From contig VBLN01000265.1 of NCBI GenBank assembly GCA_005878685.1, positions 5,029-13,229 of the forward strand: a DNA stretch of 8,201 nt. Reading direction: 5' to 3'. Positions within the stretch are counted from its first letter, which is position 1. Every line of letters starts with the position of its first letter. The position numbers and the translations under genes were made by a program. The notes beneath the pieces are model-generated. The model was not told the DNA's origin, did no database searches, and saw nothing but the letters and a program-made list of their open reading frames with translations. This DNA comes from Deltaproteobacteria bacterium. GTDB lineage: Bacteria; Desulfobacterota; Binatia; UBA9968. This document shows, piece by piece, positions 1 to 5,909 of this stretch.

Positions 1-21
1 ACCGGTCTGCAGATCGTTCAT
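1..21 (-). CDS. possible 5' end of a gene leaving the window
   Basis: Read on the minus strand, an ATG at 21-19 opens seven codons (M-N-D-L-Q-T-G) that continue past the window edge. A purine-rich stretch (GAGAGAGAAAG) lies directly upstream and could serve as a weak ribosome binding site. With only seven codons no family can be assigned, and the reading could be chance. Confidence 0.22.
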
Positions 22-228
22 CTTTCTCTCTCGCCGCTACTCGTCGCCTTGGAAAGGAGCTTAACTTATAGGCCCTTCCCGCTGGATAGTCAAACGGTTT
101 GCCGTCGCGCGGATATAGGCCCACCCTGACACTTACAACCTCTCCCGTGATTACTCGGGGCAATAACTACAAGATTAGACTCCTAGAGACGCGATCCTTC
201 ATGGCCCGTCATCTTTCGTAGCCGGGTG
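22..228. other. non-coding stretch at left edge
   Basis: No convincing coding frame on either strand. It contains a 9-bp repeat TATAGGCCC (67-75 and 114-122) and a small hairpin CCCG/CGGG (144-147 with 156-159) without a T-run, neither of which I can tie to a function. If the minus-strand start at 21 is real, this stretch is its 5' leader or the spacer between two co-directional minus-strand genes. Confidence 0.4.
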
Positions 229-723
229 TCATAAATCCTTGGATGCTTGCTTGCTTCTCTTTTTCTCGGTCTCAACTCTGTAATCAATATACTCCGTCGT
301 ACGGACCACAGCGACGCCGTCACTGACGGAAATCATGATTGACACGTTCTTTCCTATCCATGCGTCGCCTTTGTGAGGAGCTCCATATCGCTCAAGGAAC
401 GCCTTTTTAATTTGCTCCGCGTCTTTTCTTTCAAACGAGATGGTGAAGGCTGCAAACCTGCCGTCGAGAAATTTTAGATATAGATAAACGGGAGCCGCTC
501 CAATTGTTGTGGCAGTTTTGTATACTCTCTCCCTGCCTCCAATCTCCATTTCGACTGCGCGCGAGGCTTTGGGGAAAGTGCGTATCATATCATTGACGGA
601 CGAGCCCCAGCGCAGTTCCCTAAAGCCGTCGGGCTCCTTCCACGCCGGCGCCGCCGCATAGGCAGAGACCGACAACATAGCGGCGAGGAAAAGTGTCACT
701 ATTTTTACTTTTGTCTTTGCCAT
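229..723 (-). CDS. small secreted protein of unknown function
   Basis: The product has 164 residues and I cannot name its family. The chosen ATG (723-721) gives a typical Sec signal peptide: basic start MAKTKVK, hydrophobic core IVTLFLAAMLSVS, and a likely signal peptidase site near A-Y-A-A at residues 21-25. An in-frame extension upstream to 957 exists but has no protein-like signal and would bury the signal peptide, so I reject it. The mature part starts with a W-G-S-S-V-N-D-M-I segment (about residues 40-48). That type of 'fxxLrWGsSxxDmxxxFP' opening is seen in many small exported proteins of environmental bacteria. Later it shows alternating beta-like stretches (VYLYLKFLDGRFAAFTISF), a helix with YGAPH, and a final strand ending in TTEYIDY before a charged tail. 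It has no cysteines and no lipobox, so it is probably soluble in the periplasm. It is divergent from the ATPase gene and may share its regulatory region. Confidence 0.72.
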   Translation of the reverse strand: MAKTKVKIVTLFLAAMLSVSAYAAAPAWKEPDGFRELRWGSSVNDMIRTFPKASRAVEMEIGGRERVYKTATTIGAAPVYLYLKFLDGRFAAFTISFERKDAEQIKKAFLERYGAPHKGDAWIGKNVSIMISVSDGVAVVRTTEYIDYRVETEKKRSKQASKDL

Positions 724-997
724 ACGAATCTTGGGTGGCGTGAGCTTTGTCCGTTTAGGTGGCTGTCCGTTTTCTCCAAGCTCCACTCCAGGTAAGGCCC
801 CACTTTTTGGCTGCAAGGGAATTCTCACGTTTAGAAAGTTAAATAGGGGCCAAGGAAAAAGCAAGAGCCTGGAATATTTGACTTGACAACATCTGGCATC
901 TTTTGTCATTATCTGGCGATATTTGATCCTAATTGGTAATGCTGATAATGACGTCACTGCTGGGGCGGTTTGCCCCGGTGAGTTGAGGGGGAGTCAG
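724..997. other. divergent intergenic region
   Basis: This AT-richer spacer of 274 bp separates the minus-strand secreted protein from the plus-strand ExeA-like gene. It holds a sigma70-like promoter for the plus strand (883-912). The near-repeat ATCTGGCAT / ATCTGGCGAT lies at about 891-899 and 911-920 and could be a regulator half-site pair, although nothing confirms this. No clear minus-strand promoter was found. Confidence 0.5.
883..912 (+). promoter_or_regulatory. putative sigma70 promoter for ExeA-like gene
   Basis: A perfect -35 box TTGACA (883-888) is followed after 18 bp by CATTAT (907-912), four of six matches to TATAAT. Transcription would begin near 919, giving a leader of about 79 nt before the ATG at 998. 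Confidence 0.4.
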
Positions 998-1753
998 ATG
1001 TATAACGCTTATTTCGGTTTTCGCGAGGCGCCATTTAGCATCACGCCAGATCCGCGCTTCTTCTATACCAATGCCCTCTATCAGGAGGCCTTGGCTACGC
1101 TGCGCTATGGAATCGAGGGCAAAAAGGGCTTCGTCGCTATCACTGGAGAAGCTGGAACCGGGAAAACCACCCTGTTGCGCAAACTCATGCGCAGTTTAGA
1201 AGCCACCATCCATTCTGTCTTTATCTTTAATACCCATTTCAGTTTCGTCGAACTCCTCCGAATCACTTTGCGTGACTTGAGCGTAGCAGAACAAAAGAAA
1301 GACAAGTTCGCAATGATTGAGCAGCTCAACAACTACTTGATGGAGCAAGCTGGAAAAGGTCATATCGTTTCTCTTCTTATCGACGAAGCCCAAAACTTAA
1401 GCGATAAGACACTCGAAGGCTTAAGACTGCTGTCTAATTTAGAGACCGATAAGGAAAAGCTGCTCCAGATTGTGCTGATGGGTCAACCTGAGCTAGAGCG
1501 AAAACTCGATCGACCGGGGCTTCGCCAGCTTAAGCAGCGGGTGGCCCTTCAATGCCGACTTGTCCCGCTCGATGGCAGTGAGGTAAGTCCGTATATCGAT
1601 CTGAGACTTCAGGCGGCTTGTTATGAAGGGGAAGCTCTGTTTGATGCTGATGCTATTGAACAGATTGCCTTATATTCGAGGGGGGTTCCTCGGCTCATCA
1701 ACATTATTTGTGATAATGCCTTACTCATGGCCTACGCGACGTCTCAAAACTAG
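998..1753 (+). CDS. ExeA/GspA-type AAA ATPase domain (N-terminal part of a split gene)
   Basis: The 251-residue frame is an ATPase of the ExeA/GspA family. Members use ATP to help place envelope machinery, in ExeA's case the type II secretin, in the peptidoglycan. The family opening Y-N-A-Y-F-G-F-R-E-A-P-F-S-I-T-P-D-P is present, as are Walker A GEAGTGKTT (residues 50-58) and Walker B VSLLIDEAQ (124-132). A sensor-1 region LQIVLMGQPEL (157-166), LKQR with the likely arginine finger (R181), and sensor-2 GVPRLIN (229-235) follow. The ATG at 998 was chosen because it begins the family motif and has a GAGGGGGAG ribosome binding site; the frame extends upstream to 923 without conserved sequence. 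The frame stops at TAG 1751-1753 right after A-T-S-Q-N. Family members usually continue with a short helix and then a membrane segment. Both occur downstream in another frame, so I infer this is the front of a broken longer gene. Confidence 0.88.
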   Translation: MYNAYFGFREAPFSITPDPRFFYTNALYQEALATLRYGIEGKKGFVAITGEAGTGKTTLLRKLMRSLEATIHSVFIFNTHFSFVELLRITLRDLSVAEQKKDKFAMIEQLNNYLMEQAGKGHIVSLLIDEAQNLSDKTLEGLRLLSNLETDKEKLLQIVLMGQPELERKLDRPGLRQLKQRVALQCRLVPLDGSEVSPYIDLRLQAACYEGEALFDADAIEQIALYSRGVPRLINIICDNALLMAYATSQN

Positions 1754-1755
1754 GA

Positions 1756-2499
1756 TTGGAGACCCACGTTACAGAGAAAGGAAGCCCAACGGATAAGGTA
1801 GCCTCCAGAGAAGACAAAGACGGAATTCTTGGGGCATCAACGGATGGAGCTGCTCAATATAGGCCAGAAATAATTACGGCAGTGCCCCACCATGTCCAAC
1901 CGGGATTAGAATTCCAGGCTGCTGAGGCGGAGGCCTCGACTGATAAGGTGACGCCCCGAGAAGGCAAAGGCGGAGTTCTGAGGGAATCAACGAAGCAAGC
2001 TCCTCAGTATAGGCCAAGGCATCCAGTCCGAGCTGGAGTTTGGACCTCCTTATTGCTGATTCTTTTTGGCGGCGCAGCGTCGGTCAGCTATACCATACAC
2101 GCCAAAAACCGTGTCTCGGGTCCAACCCTCAAGGCGGAACAAAAGCCTGTTGCGGAACGCCGTGAATCTCTCAAAGAAGATCCTTACGACTGGCTCGCGA
2201 GGGTGGCCGATACCGAGCCGGTCCAGACGCTAGCCGAGTTTAAATCCTCCGAGGCTGACGCGGAGCCCCAAGGGAAGCGCCTCCCGAGTCGTATCGCCAA
2301 CAGGGCCAAGTCGGAAAGGGTCGACACACCAGCCGGGTCTGATTTCTTTTCCGAGTTTAGGACCTTGCGAGTCCCATTTTGCGGGCACCTGAAGCGGAGA
2401 AGGGTCAAATGGCAGCCAAGCCTGATGCGGTCTCTGAATCTGAGGCGTATGCTCAAGGCTCGGAAGCTGCGAATCCTAGCAAGGAACCTCTGGTCGTAG
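1756..2499 (+). CDS. linker and membrane-segment part of the split ExeA-like gene
   Basis: This frame is probably not a separate gene. Its first possible start, TTG at 1756, has no usable ribosome binding site. The frame is open from 1717, overlapping the end of the ATPase, and restoring one A in the A-run at 1746-1749 joins the two as S-Q-K-L-G-L-E-T-H. It begins with a polar linker of about 90 residues containing a 28-residue internal duplication. One membrane helix follows (VWTSLLLILFGGAASVSYTI, about residues 95-114; DNA about 2038-2097), then a charged Glu/Lys-rich stretch with the cytoplasm-to-periplasm layout expected for GspA. After about 2380 the translation becomes an Arg-rich shadow, and the true coding frame is the next one. 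Real content therefore ends near 2378. Confidence 0.6.
   Translation: METHVTEKGSPTDKVASREDKDGILGASTDGAAQYRPEIITAVPHHVQPGLEFQAAEAEASTDKVTPREGKGGVLRESTKQAPQYRPRHPVRAGVWTSLLLILFGGAASVSYTIHAKNRVSGPTLKAEQKPVAERRESLKEDPYDWLARVADTEPVQTLAEFKSSEADAEPQGKRLPSRIANRAKSERVDTPAGSDFFSEFRTLRVPFCGHLKRRRVKWQPSLMRSLNLRRMLKARKLRILARNLWS
1786..1869 (+). repeat. linker repeat, copy 1
   Basis: This 84-nt segment is repeated at 1936-2019 with a period of exactly 150 nt and no indels. By hand, 61 of 84 bases match. Both copies encode a T-D-K-V-x-x-R-E-x-K-x-G-x-L-x-x-S-T-x-x-A-x-Q-Y-R-P pattern. It lies between the ATPase and the membrane helix. Confidence 0.8.
1936..2019 (+). repeat. linker repeat, copy 2
   Basis: Second copy of the 28-codon repeat. 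It keeps TDKV, REGK, STK and QYRP and ends about ten codons before the membrane helix. Because the period is a multiple of three, the duplication left this reading frame intact. Confidence 0.8.
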
Positions 2500-2771
2500 C
2501 TGAGCAGCCTAGGCCAGACAGGATCCAGGGTACAACGGCTCCTGCGGCAGGAAAGAGGCAAACGAAAATCTATAGAGTCAAGGAAGGGGATCATCTGTAC
2601 GCGATCCTCCGGAAGCAATTTGGGATTGACAGGAACGAAGAGCTTCGCGACGCCCTTAACCGGGTGAAGGAGTTGAATCTGTGGAAAACGAATTGGGACG
2701 TTCTTTCCGTCGGCGAGAAGATCGTTTTTCCCAGGCAAACGGCTGCCGTTTCGAGATCTCAATATAGATAA
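2379..2771 (+). CDS. LysM-like C-terminal domain of the split ExeA-like gene
   Basis: The 130-residue frame starts with a Pro/Ala/Glu-rich spacer and ends in a LysM-like domain. It runs from Y65 (YRVKEGDHLYAILRKQFGI) to P118 (LSVGEKIVFP), DNA 2571-2732. The Y-x-V-x-x-G-D-x-L opening and x-V-G-x-x-I-x-x-P ending are the usual marks of LysM, which binds N-acetylglucosamine chains of peptidoglycan. The listed TTG start has no ribosome binding site. The frame opens only after a stop at 2358-2360, in the middle of the upstream reading. Adding one T to the run at 2377-2380 connects it to the preceding frame as V-P-F-L-R-A-P-E. In the repaired 591-residue protein this domain spans about residues 526-579, in the periplasm, matching GspA proteins with a C-terminal cell-wall-binding domain. 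Confidence 0.65.
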   Translation: MRAPEAEKGQMAAKPDAVSESEAYAQGSEAANPSKEPLVVAEQPRPDRIQGTTAPAAGKRQTKIYRVKEGDHLYAILRKQFGIDRNEELRDALNRVKELNLWKTNWDVLSVGEKIVFPRQTAAVSRSQYR

Positions 2772-3015
2772 GCAAAGGAGATTGAACCGGTCTTCAATGG
2801 TTTGGCCGGTTTGAGGAGTGAAAACCCGAGCTTTATTTCCGCGTGAGAGAGCCTGCCCCCCAGCGATCGACACCGCGATTCCCTCGAACACTTTGAAATA
2901 GTTTGGCGATTATCCCAGTTACTGAGCGGTAGCTAGGAATCTGGAAGATCGATTCTCCCGAAGTGTGCTCGTCGGTCAATGCCTCCGTGGCCAGGAGCCG
3001 GGCTCAATTCCGAGC

Positions 3016-3045
3016 TTGACATTCTTGGGGGAACAATACGAGAAT
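3016..3045 (+). promoter_or_regulatory. putative sigma70 promoter for the NMT1-like gene
   Basis: A perfect -35 TTGACA (3016-3021) is followed after 18 bp by GAGAAT (3040-3045), four of six matches to TATAAT. Transcription would start near 3052, about 31 nt ahead of the ATG at 3083, with the 14-bp palindrome inside the leader. Confidence 0.38.
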
Positions 3046-3061
3046 CCGGGGCCTGCAAGAT

Positions 3062-3075
3062 CCCCGATATCGGGG
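3062..3075. promoter_or_regulatory. perfect 14-bp palindrome, candidate operator or leader hairpin
   Basis: CCCCGATATCGGGG is perfectly symmetric and ends 7 bp before the start codon at 3083, overlapping the only Shine-Dalgarno-like bases (GGGGTG). As DNA it could be an operator just downstream of the predicted transcription start. As RNA it could fold into a 5-bp stem with an AUAU loop that hides the ribosome binding site. An extra CGGGG at 3047-3051 can pair with the same CCCCG, giving two mutually exclusive stems. Confidence 0.4.
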
Positions 3076-3082
3076 TGCACAC

Positions 3083-4114
3083 ATGAACATTGGTTGTTCT
3101 CGGAAGAAGCCACATCGCGGGGTGTTAGTCTCTGCACTTCTTCTCGTCAGCATAGGTTTGCCGGTTAATTCGGCTCTGAGTGCCGACAAGCTAAAAGTGA
3201 CACACAGCGCCCTGAACGTCCTGACCACGCCTCTATAGCTGGCAAAGGAGAAAGGCTTCTTTCTCAAACATGGGCTAGATGTTGAGACGATTTACATTCC
3301 CAGCGGGACCATGGGGATGCAGGCGCTGTTGGGCGGAGAAGCCAAAATTCTTGTCGGCGATGGAAGCTCGGTCGTGAACGCGAGGCTGAGAGGAGCTCGG
3401 GTGAAAATCGTCATGGGTCTCGTCAATTACTATCCTAACCTTTTTTTCTCCACACCCGATATTAAGAGTCCAGTGGACCTTAAAGGTAAAAAAGTCGCCG
3501 TCACGAGGATCGGCTCGTCATCTCATACGGCCACGGTCATGCTGTTAAAAAAGCTGGGGCTCGAGGAGGGAAGAGACTACACCATCATGCAGCTCGGCAG
3601 CACCCAAAATCGCTTGGCTGCGCTGATCAAGGGGTTGATTCAAGGGACGACGCTTTCCGCTCCGGAGAGCATCATGGCTAGAAACGCAGGCATGAAGGTC
3701 CTGATTCCGTCCAGCGAGGTCATGAAACTGGGAGTTACGTTTCAACATCAGGCCGCCGAAGTGATGGAAGGCTCCCTGCGCAACGAATCCCGGCCCTTCA
3801 TGAAAGCCTTTGCTATGGGCTATCTTGAAGGAGTCAGAGAGGTCTATCGCAGCAAAGAAGAGACTATGCAGGTGTTAAGTAAATATACTCGAATCACCGA
3901 TCCGCAGGTGCTGTCCGCCAGTTATGACGAGAGCTATCAGGCGATTGACAAAGAGGGAAGTCTTGTCGAAGGAGGGATACAAGCCATCCTGAGCGAAATC
4001 ACCAAGACCGACCCGCGCGCCCGTGATGCCCACCCAAGCGACTTCCTTGACGCCAGCATTATTAGCGAGTTATCCAGAGAAGGTTTTATCAAAGCCTTGT
4101 GGTCGGTGAAGTGA
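3083..4114 (+). pseudogene. NMT1/SsuA-like ABC solute-binding protein with in-frame amber stop
   Basis: The frame encodes a periplasmic solute-binding protein of the NMT1/THI5/SsuA kind, which captures small molecules for a nitrate/sulfonate/taurine-type ABC importer. The substrate cannot be told. ATG 3083 gives a signal peptide: KKPHR, hydrophobic residues 14-29, probable cleavage after A-L-S-A at residue 34. Then follow S-A-L-N-V-L-T-T-P-L, a TAG codon (3236-3238, codon 52), and L-A-K-E-K-G-F-F-L-K-H-G-L-D-V-E. Family proteins usually have Trp or another large residue at this position, so TGG to TAG is the simple explanation. Beyond it the frame is intact for 291 residues with typical features: S-G-T-M-G-M-Q-A-L-L-G-G-E, S-P-V-D-L-K-G-K-K-V-A-V, G-S-T-Q-N-R-L-A-A-L. 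Total length of 343 codons fits the family. Restart at ATG 3311 would give a protein without signal peptide and first beta strand, probably useless. No permease or ATPase gene adjoins it. Confidence 0.82.
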
Positions 4115-4166
4115 CCCGCCGTGCTGAAAACACACTGATGGTACCTGTGCCTGAAGGGATCTTAGG

Positions 4167-4194
4167 TTGACATAATGGACCGTCATCGAATAGT
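4167..4194 (+). promoter_or_regulatory. putative sigma70 promoter for the peptide-importer genes
   Basis: A perfect TTGACA (4167-4172), a 16-bp spacer and AATAGT (4189-4194, four of six matches to TATAAT) lie between the NMT1-like gene and the first family 5 binding protein. The start would be near 4201, leaving a leader of about 38 nt. Confidence 0.42.
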
Positions 4195-4209
4195 CTCAGC
4201 CGCAAATCC

Positions 4210-4222
4210 GGAGAATTTCTCC
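4210..4222. promoter_or_regulatory. 13-bp inverted repeat in the leader
   Basis: GGAGAA-T-TTCTCC is a perfect inverted repeat with one central base. It sits just downstream of the predicted transcription start and directly before the AGAGGAGG ribosome binding site. It could be an operator for a repressor; the arms are too close to fold as a hairpin in RNA. It is absent upstream of the second binding-protein copy. Confidence 0.3.
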
Positions 4223-4238
4223 AAGAGGAGGTCGCGCG

Positions 4239-5840
4239 ATGAATGAGCGAATCTGGAGGCTCGTGATTTATGTAGTCCTTGCCTTCCTTCCGGCCCCGAC
4301 AGCGAATGCCGCCCAGACTCCGAAGGCGGGCGGCGTCCTCAACGCCACGCTCCTCGAAGCCCCGCCCAGTTTCTCGATACACGACGAGACGACGATTTCC
4401 GCGGTCTGGCCGTCGATGCCGTGTTACAGCAATTTGGTGCTCTTCGATCCATTAAAAAAGCAAGAGAGCCCGGACACGATCATTCCCGAGTTGGCCGAGA
4501 AGTGGACCTTGCAGGACGGCGGGAAAAGCGTGATCTTTTTTCTCAGAAAAGACGTGAAGTGGCACGACAGGCAGCCGTTTACGTCGAGAGATGTCAAACA
4601 CACCTTCGATACCGTACGTGAGACGCCCGACATCACAAACAAGCTGCGCGTGAATCCGCGCAAGCTTTGGTACGAGAACGTGGAATCGATCGAGGCTCCG
4701 GACCCGCACACCGTGGCCTTCCGACTCAAGCGGCCTCAGCCATCGCTCCTTCTCATGCTGGCCTCGGGCTACGCGCCGATTTATCCCGCCCACGTTCCGG
4801 TTCCCGAGTTGCGCTCGAAGTGCGTCGGCACCGGTCCGTTCAAGCTCAAGGAGTACCGCCAGGGCGAGCTGGTCGAGTACGTGAAAAATCCCGACTACTT
4901 CGTGAAGGGCCGGCCCTATCTCGACGGCATCCGCTACACCGTTATCAAGGACCGTAACACCCGCTACGCCGCCCTTCAGGCCGGCCGCCAGGATATCGCG
5001 TTTATCTGGGAGGTCGCCAAGACGATCGCCGAGACGACCAAGCGCGCCGCGCCGCAGCTCCTACTCGTCGAGACGAGCACAAATGTCAACGATCATATCA
5101 TCGTCAACTTCAGGCGGCCGCTGTTCAAGGATCCGAAGATCTGGAAAGCGATCAATCTCGCCGTCGATCGAAAGGGCTACGTCCAGGCCGGCAGGCAGGG
5201 CGCGGCGATTCTCGGCGGCGTTTTGCTGCCGCGGCCCTACGGCGTGTGGGGGCTGCCGGAAGCCGAGCAAAAAAAGATCCCGGGCTTCGGCGATCCGGTG
5301 CAGCAGAAGGCCGAGGCGAAAAAGCTCCTGGCCGAGGCCGGCTACGGGCCGTCCAAGCCGCTCAAGTTCGCCGTCTCGACCCGCGCCATCCCGACCTATG
5401 TCGACATCGCGAGCTACGTCATCGACCAGCTCAAGCAGGTCGGAATCGAGGCGACGATCGAGCAGGTAGAAACCGGAGTCTGGCACCCGAAGATGTCGCG
5501 GGGAGAATTTGAAGTAGCCCTCAATCTGACCGGCATCGGCCCCGACGACCCAGACGCGAACTTCTACGAGAACTTCAAATGCGGCTCGGTCCGGAACTAT
5601 CCCGACTATTGCAACCAAGAAGTCGATAGCTTGATCGAGAAGCAGTCGCAGACTCTGGAGCAGCAGAAGCGTCTCCAGCTCGTCCATGAAATCGACAAGC
5701 GTCTGCAGCGCGACGGGGCGAGGCTGATGCTGGGGTGGAGCAAGGAATACGTGCTGATGCAGCCCTACGTGAAGAACGTCGTGCCGCACCAGTCGATTTA
5801 TAACTACGGAAGGATGCAAGAGGTTTGGCTCGACAAGTGA
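4239..5840 (+). CDS. family 5 (DppA/OppA-like) ABC solute-binding protein, intact copy
   Basis: The 533-residue product is an extracellular solute-binding protein family 5 member, the periplasmic receptor of a peptide/nickel-type ABC importer. Signal peptide residues 1-24 end in T-A-N-A before A-Q-T-P-K; there is no lipobox cysteine. Family marks include N-L-V-L-F-D-P (65-71), I-P-E-L-A-E-K-W-T-L-Q-D-G-G-K (82-96), F-L-R-K-D-V-K-W-H-D (101-110), F-T-S-R-D-V-K-H-T-F (114-123), V-G-T-G-P-F-K-L-K-E-Y (196-206), GRPYLDGIRY (224-233), and N-L-A-V-D-R-K (306-312). The paired C448 and C458 may form a disulfide. ATG 4239 follows AGAGGAGG by 7 nt. Length is normal. Third positions are G/C-rich, unlike the genes to the left. 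The ligand cannot be inferred; peptides, opines, sugars or nickel are all known for the family. A permease remnant and a decayed duplicate follow directly, so this copy is probably the receptor still in use. Confidence 0.93.
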   Translation: MNERIWRLVIYVVLAFLPAPTANAAQTPKAGGVLNATLLEAPPSFSIHDETTISAVWPSMPCYSNLVLFDPLKKQESPDTIIPELAEKWTLQDGGKSVIFFLRKDVKWHDRQPFTSRDVKHTFDTVRETPDITNKLRVNPRKLWYENVESIEAPDPHTVAFRLKRPQPSLLLMLASGYAPIYPAHVPVPELRSKCVGTGPFKLKEYRQGELVEYVKNPDYFVKGRPYLDGIRYTVIKDRNTRYAALQAGRQDIAFIWEVAKTIAETTKRAAPQLLLVETSTNVNDHIIVNFRRPLFKDPKIWKAINLAVDRKGYVQAGRQGAAILGGVLLPRPYGVWGLPEAEQKKIPGFGDPVQQKAEAKKLLAEAGYGPSKPLKFAVSTRAIPTYVDIASYVIDQLKQVGIEATIEQVETGVWHPKMSRGEFEVALNLTGIGPDDPDANFYENFKCGSVRNYPDYCNQEVDSLIEKQSQTLEQQKRLQLVHEIDKRLQRDGARLMLGWSKEYVLMQPYVKNVVPHQSIYNYGRMQEVWLDK

Positions 5841-5845
5841 GGCGC
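5799..5845 (+). repeat. 47-bp exact direct repeat, copy 1
   Basis: The last 14 codons of the intact binding protein, its stop and the next 5 bases are identical to 7413-7459. The two genes otherwise differ at many synonymous sites. Confidence 0.85.
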
Positions 5846-5846
5846 T

Positions 5847-5897
5847 GTGCTGTTCTATCTTGTCCAGCGTCTCATGACCGGCATTCTGACCCTCTGA
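5847..5897 (+). pseudogene. vestigial start of a DppB-type permease (16 codons)
   Basis: GTG 5847 opens MLFYLVQRLMTGILTL and stops at TGA 5895-5897. This matches the first 16 codons of the downstream permease, MLFYLLQRAATAVLTL, and keeps its ribosome binding site (GAGG overlapping the upstream stop) and spacing. After that point the sequence switches abruptly to the ribosome binding site of the second binding-protein copy. It is therefore the cut end of a permease left by a tandem duplication. Its stop overlaps the GAGGAGG at 5896-5902, so if translated it could deliver ribosomes to the next start. Confidence 0.75.
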
Positions 5898-5909
5898 GGA
5901 GGTCGCGCT

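Larger units (their letters stand above)
2772..3082. other. intergenic region upstream of the NMT1-like gene
   Basis: These 311 bp hold no convincing gene; the short frames on both strands lack family features. An imperfect hairpin AACCGG/CCGGTT (2785-2790 with 2806-2811, 15-nt loop) follows the LysM frame but lacks a T-run, so it is at best a weak terminator. The right end carries a promoter candidate and a palindrome, listed separately. Confidence 0.5.
4225..5895 (+). repeat. tandem duplication unit, copy 1 (1671 bp)
   Basis: The unit runs from the ribosome binding site of the binding protein (GAGGAGGTCGCGC, 4225-4237) through the gene and into codon 17 of a DppB-type permease. The same 13-bp block restarts at 5896, so the period is 1671 bp. 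The permease reading is cut exactly there. Confidence 0.75.

Noticed and set aside
67..122. Repeat TATAGGCCC at 67-75 and 114-122
   Set aside because: Two 9-bp copies without symmetry or a nearby start are too weak to call a regulatory site.
724..957. N-terminal extension of the minus-strand secreted protein
   Set aside because: It would place about 78 unstructured residues ahead of a textbook signal peptide and would run into the putative promoter of the divergent gene.
1742..1756. Programmed -1 ribosomal frameshift at CAAAAC before TAG 1751
   Set aside because: The sequence is not a proper slippery heptamer (T CAA AAC), the P-site tRNA would re-pair poorly, and a second unrelated -1 shift would be needed at 2377-2380. 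Simple 1-nt losses in homopolymers explain both.
2785..2811. Intrinsic terminator after the LysM-like frame
   Set aside because: The six-base stem has a 15-nt loop and no following T-run, so it does not meet the usual pattern.
2184..2891. Minus-strand frame of 235 codons opposite the LysM region
   Set aside because: The composition is Arg/Ser/Leu-rich with no recognisable domain, and it overlaps plus-strand coding sequence with an obvious LysM-like domain. It is a shadow.
3236..3238. TAG read as pyrrolysine or another amino acid
   Set aside because: Nothing in the window supports amber decoding. The position fits a former Trp codon, and solute-binding proteins are not known to need pyrrolysine.
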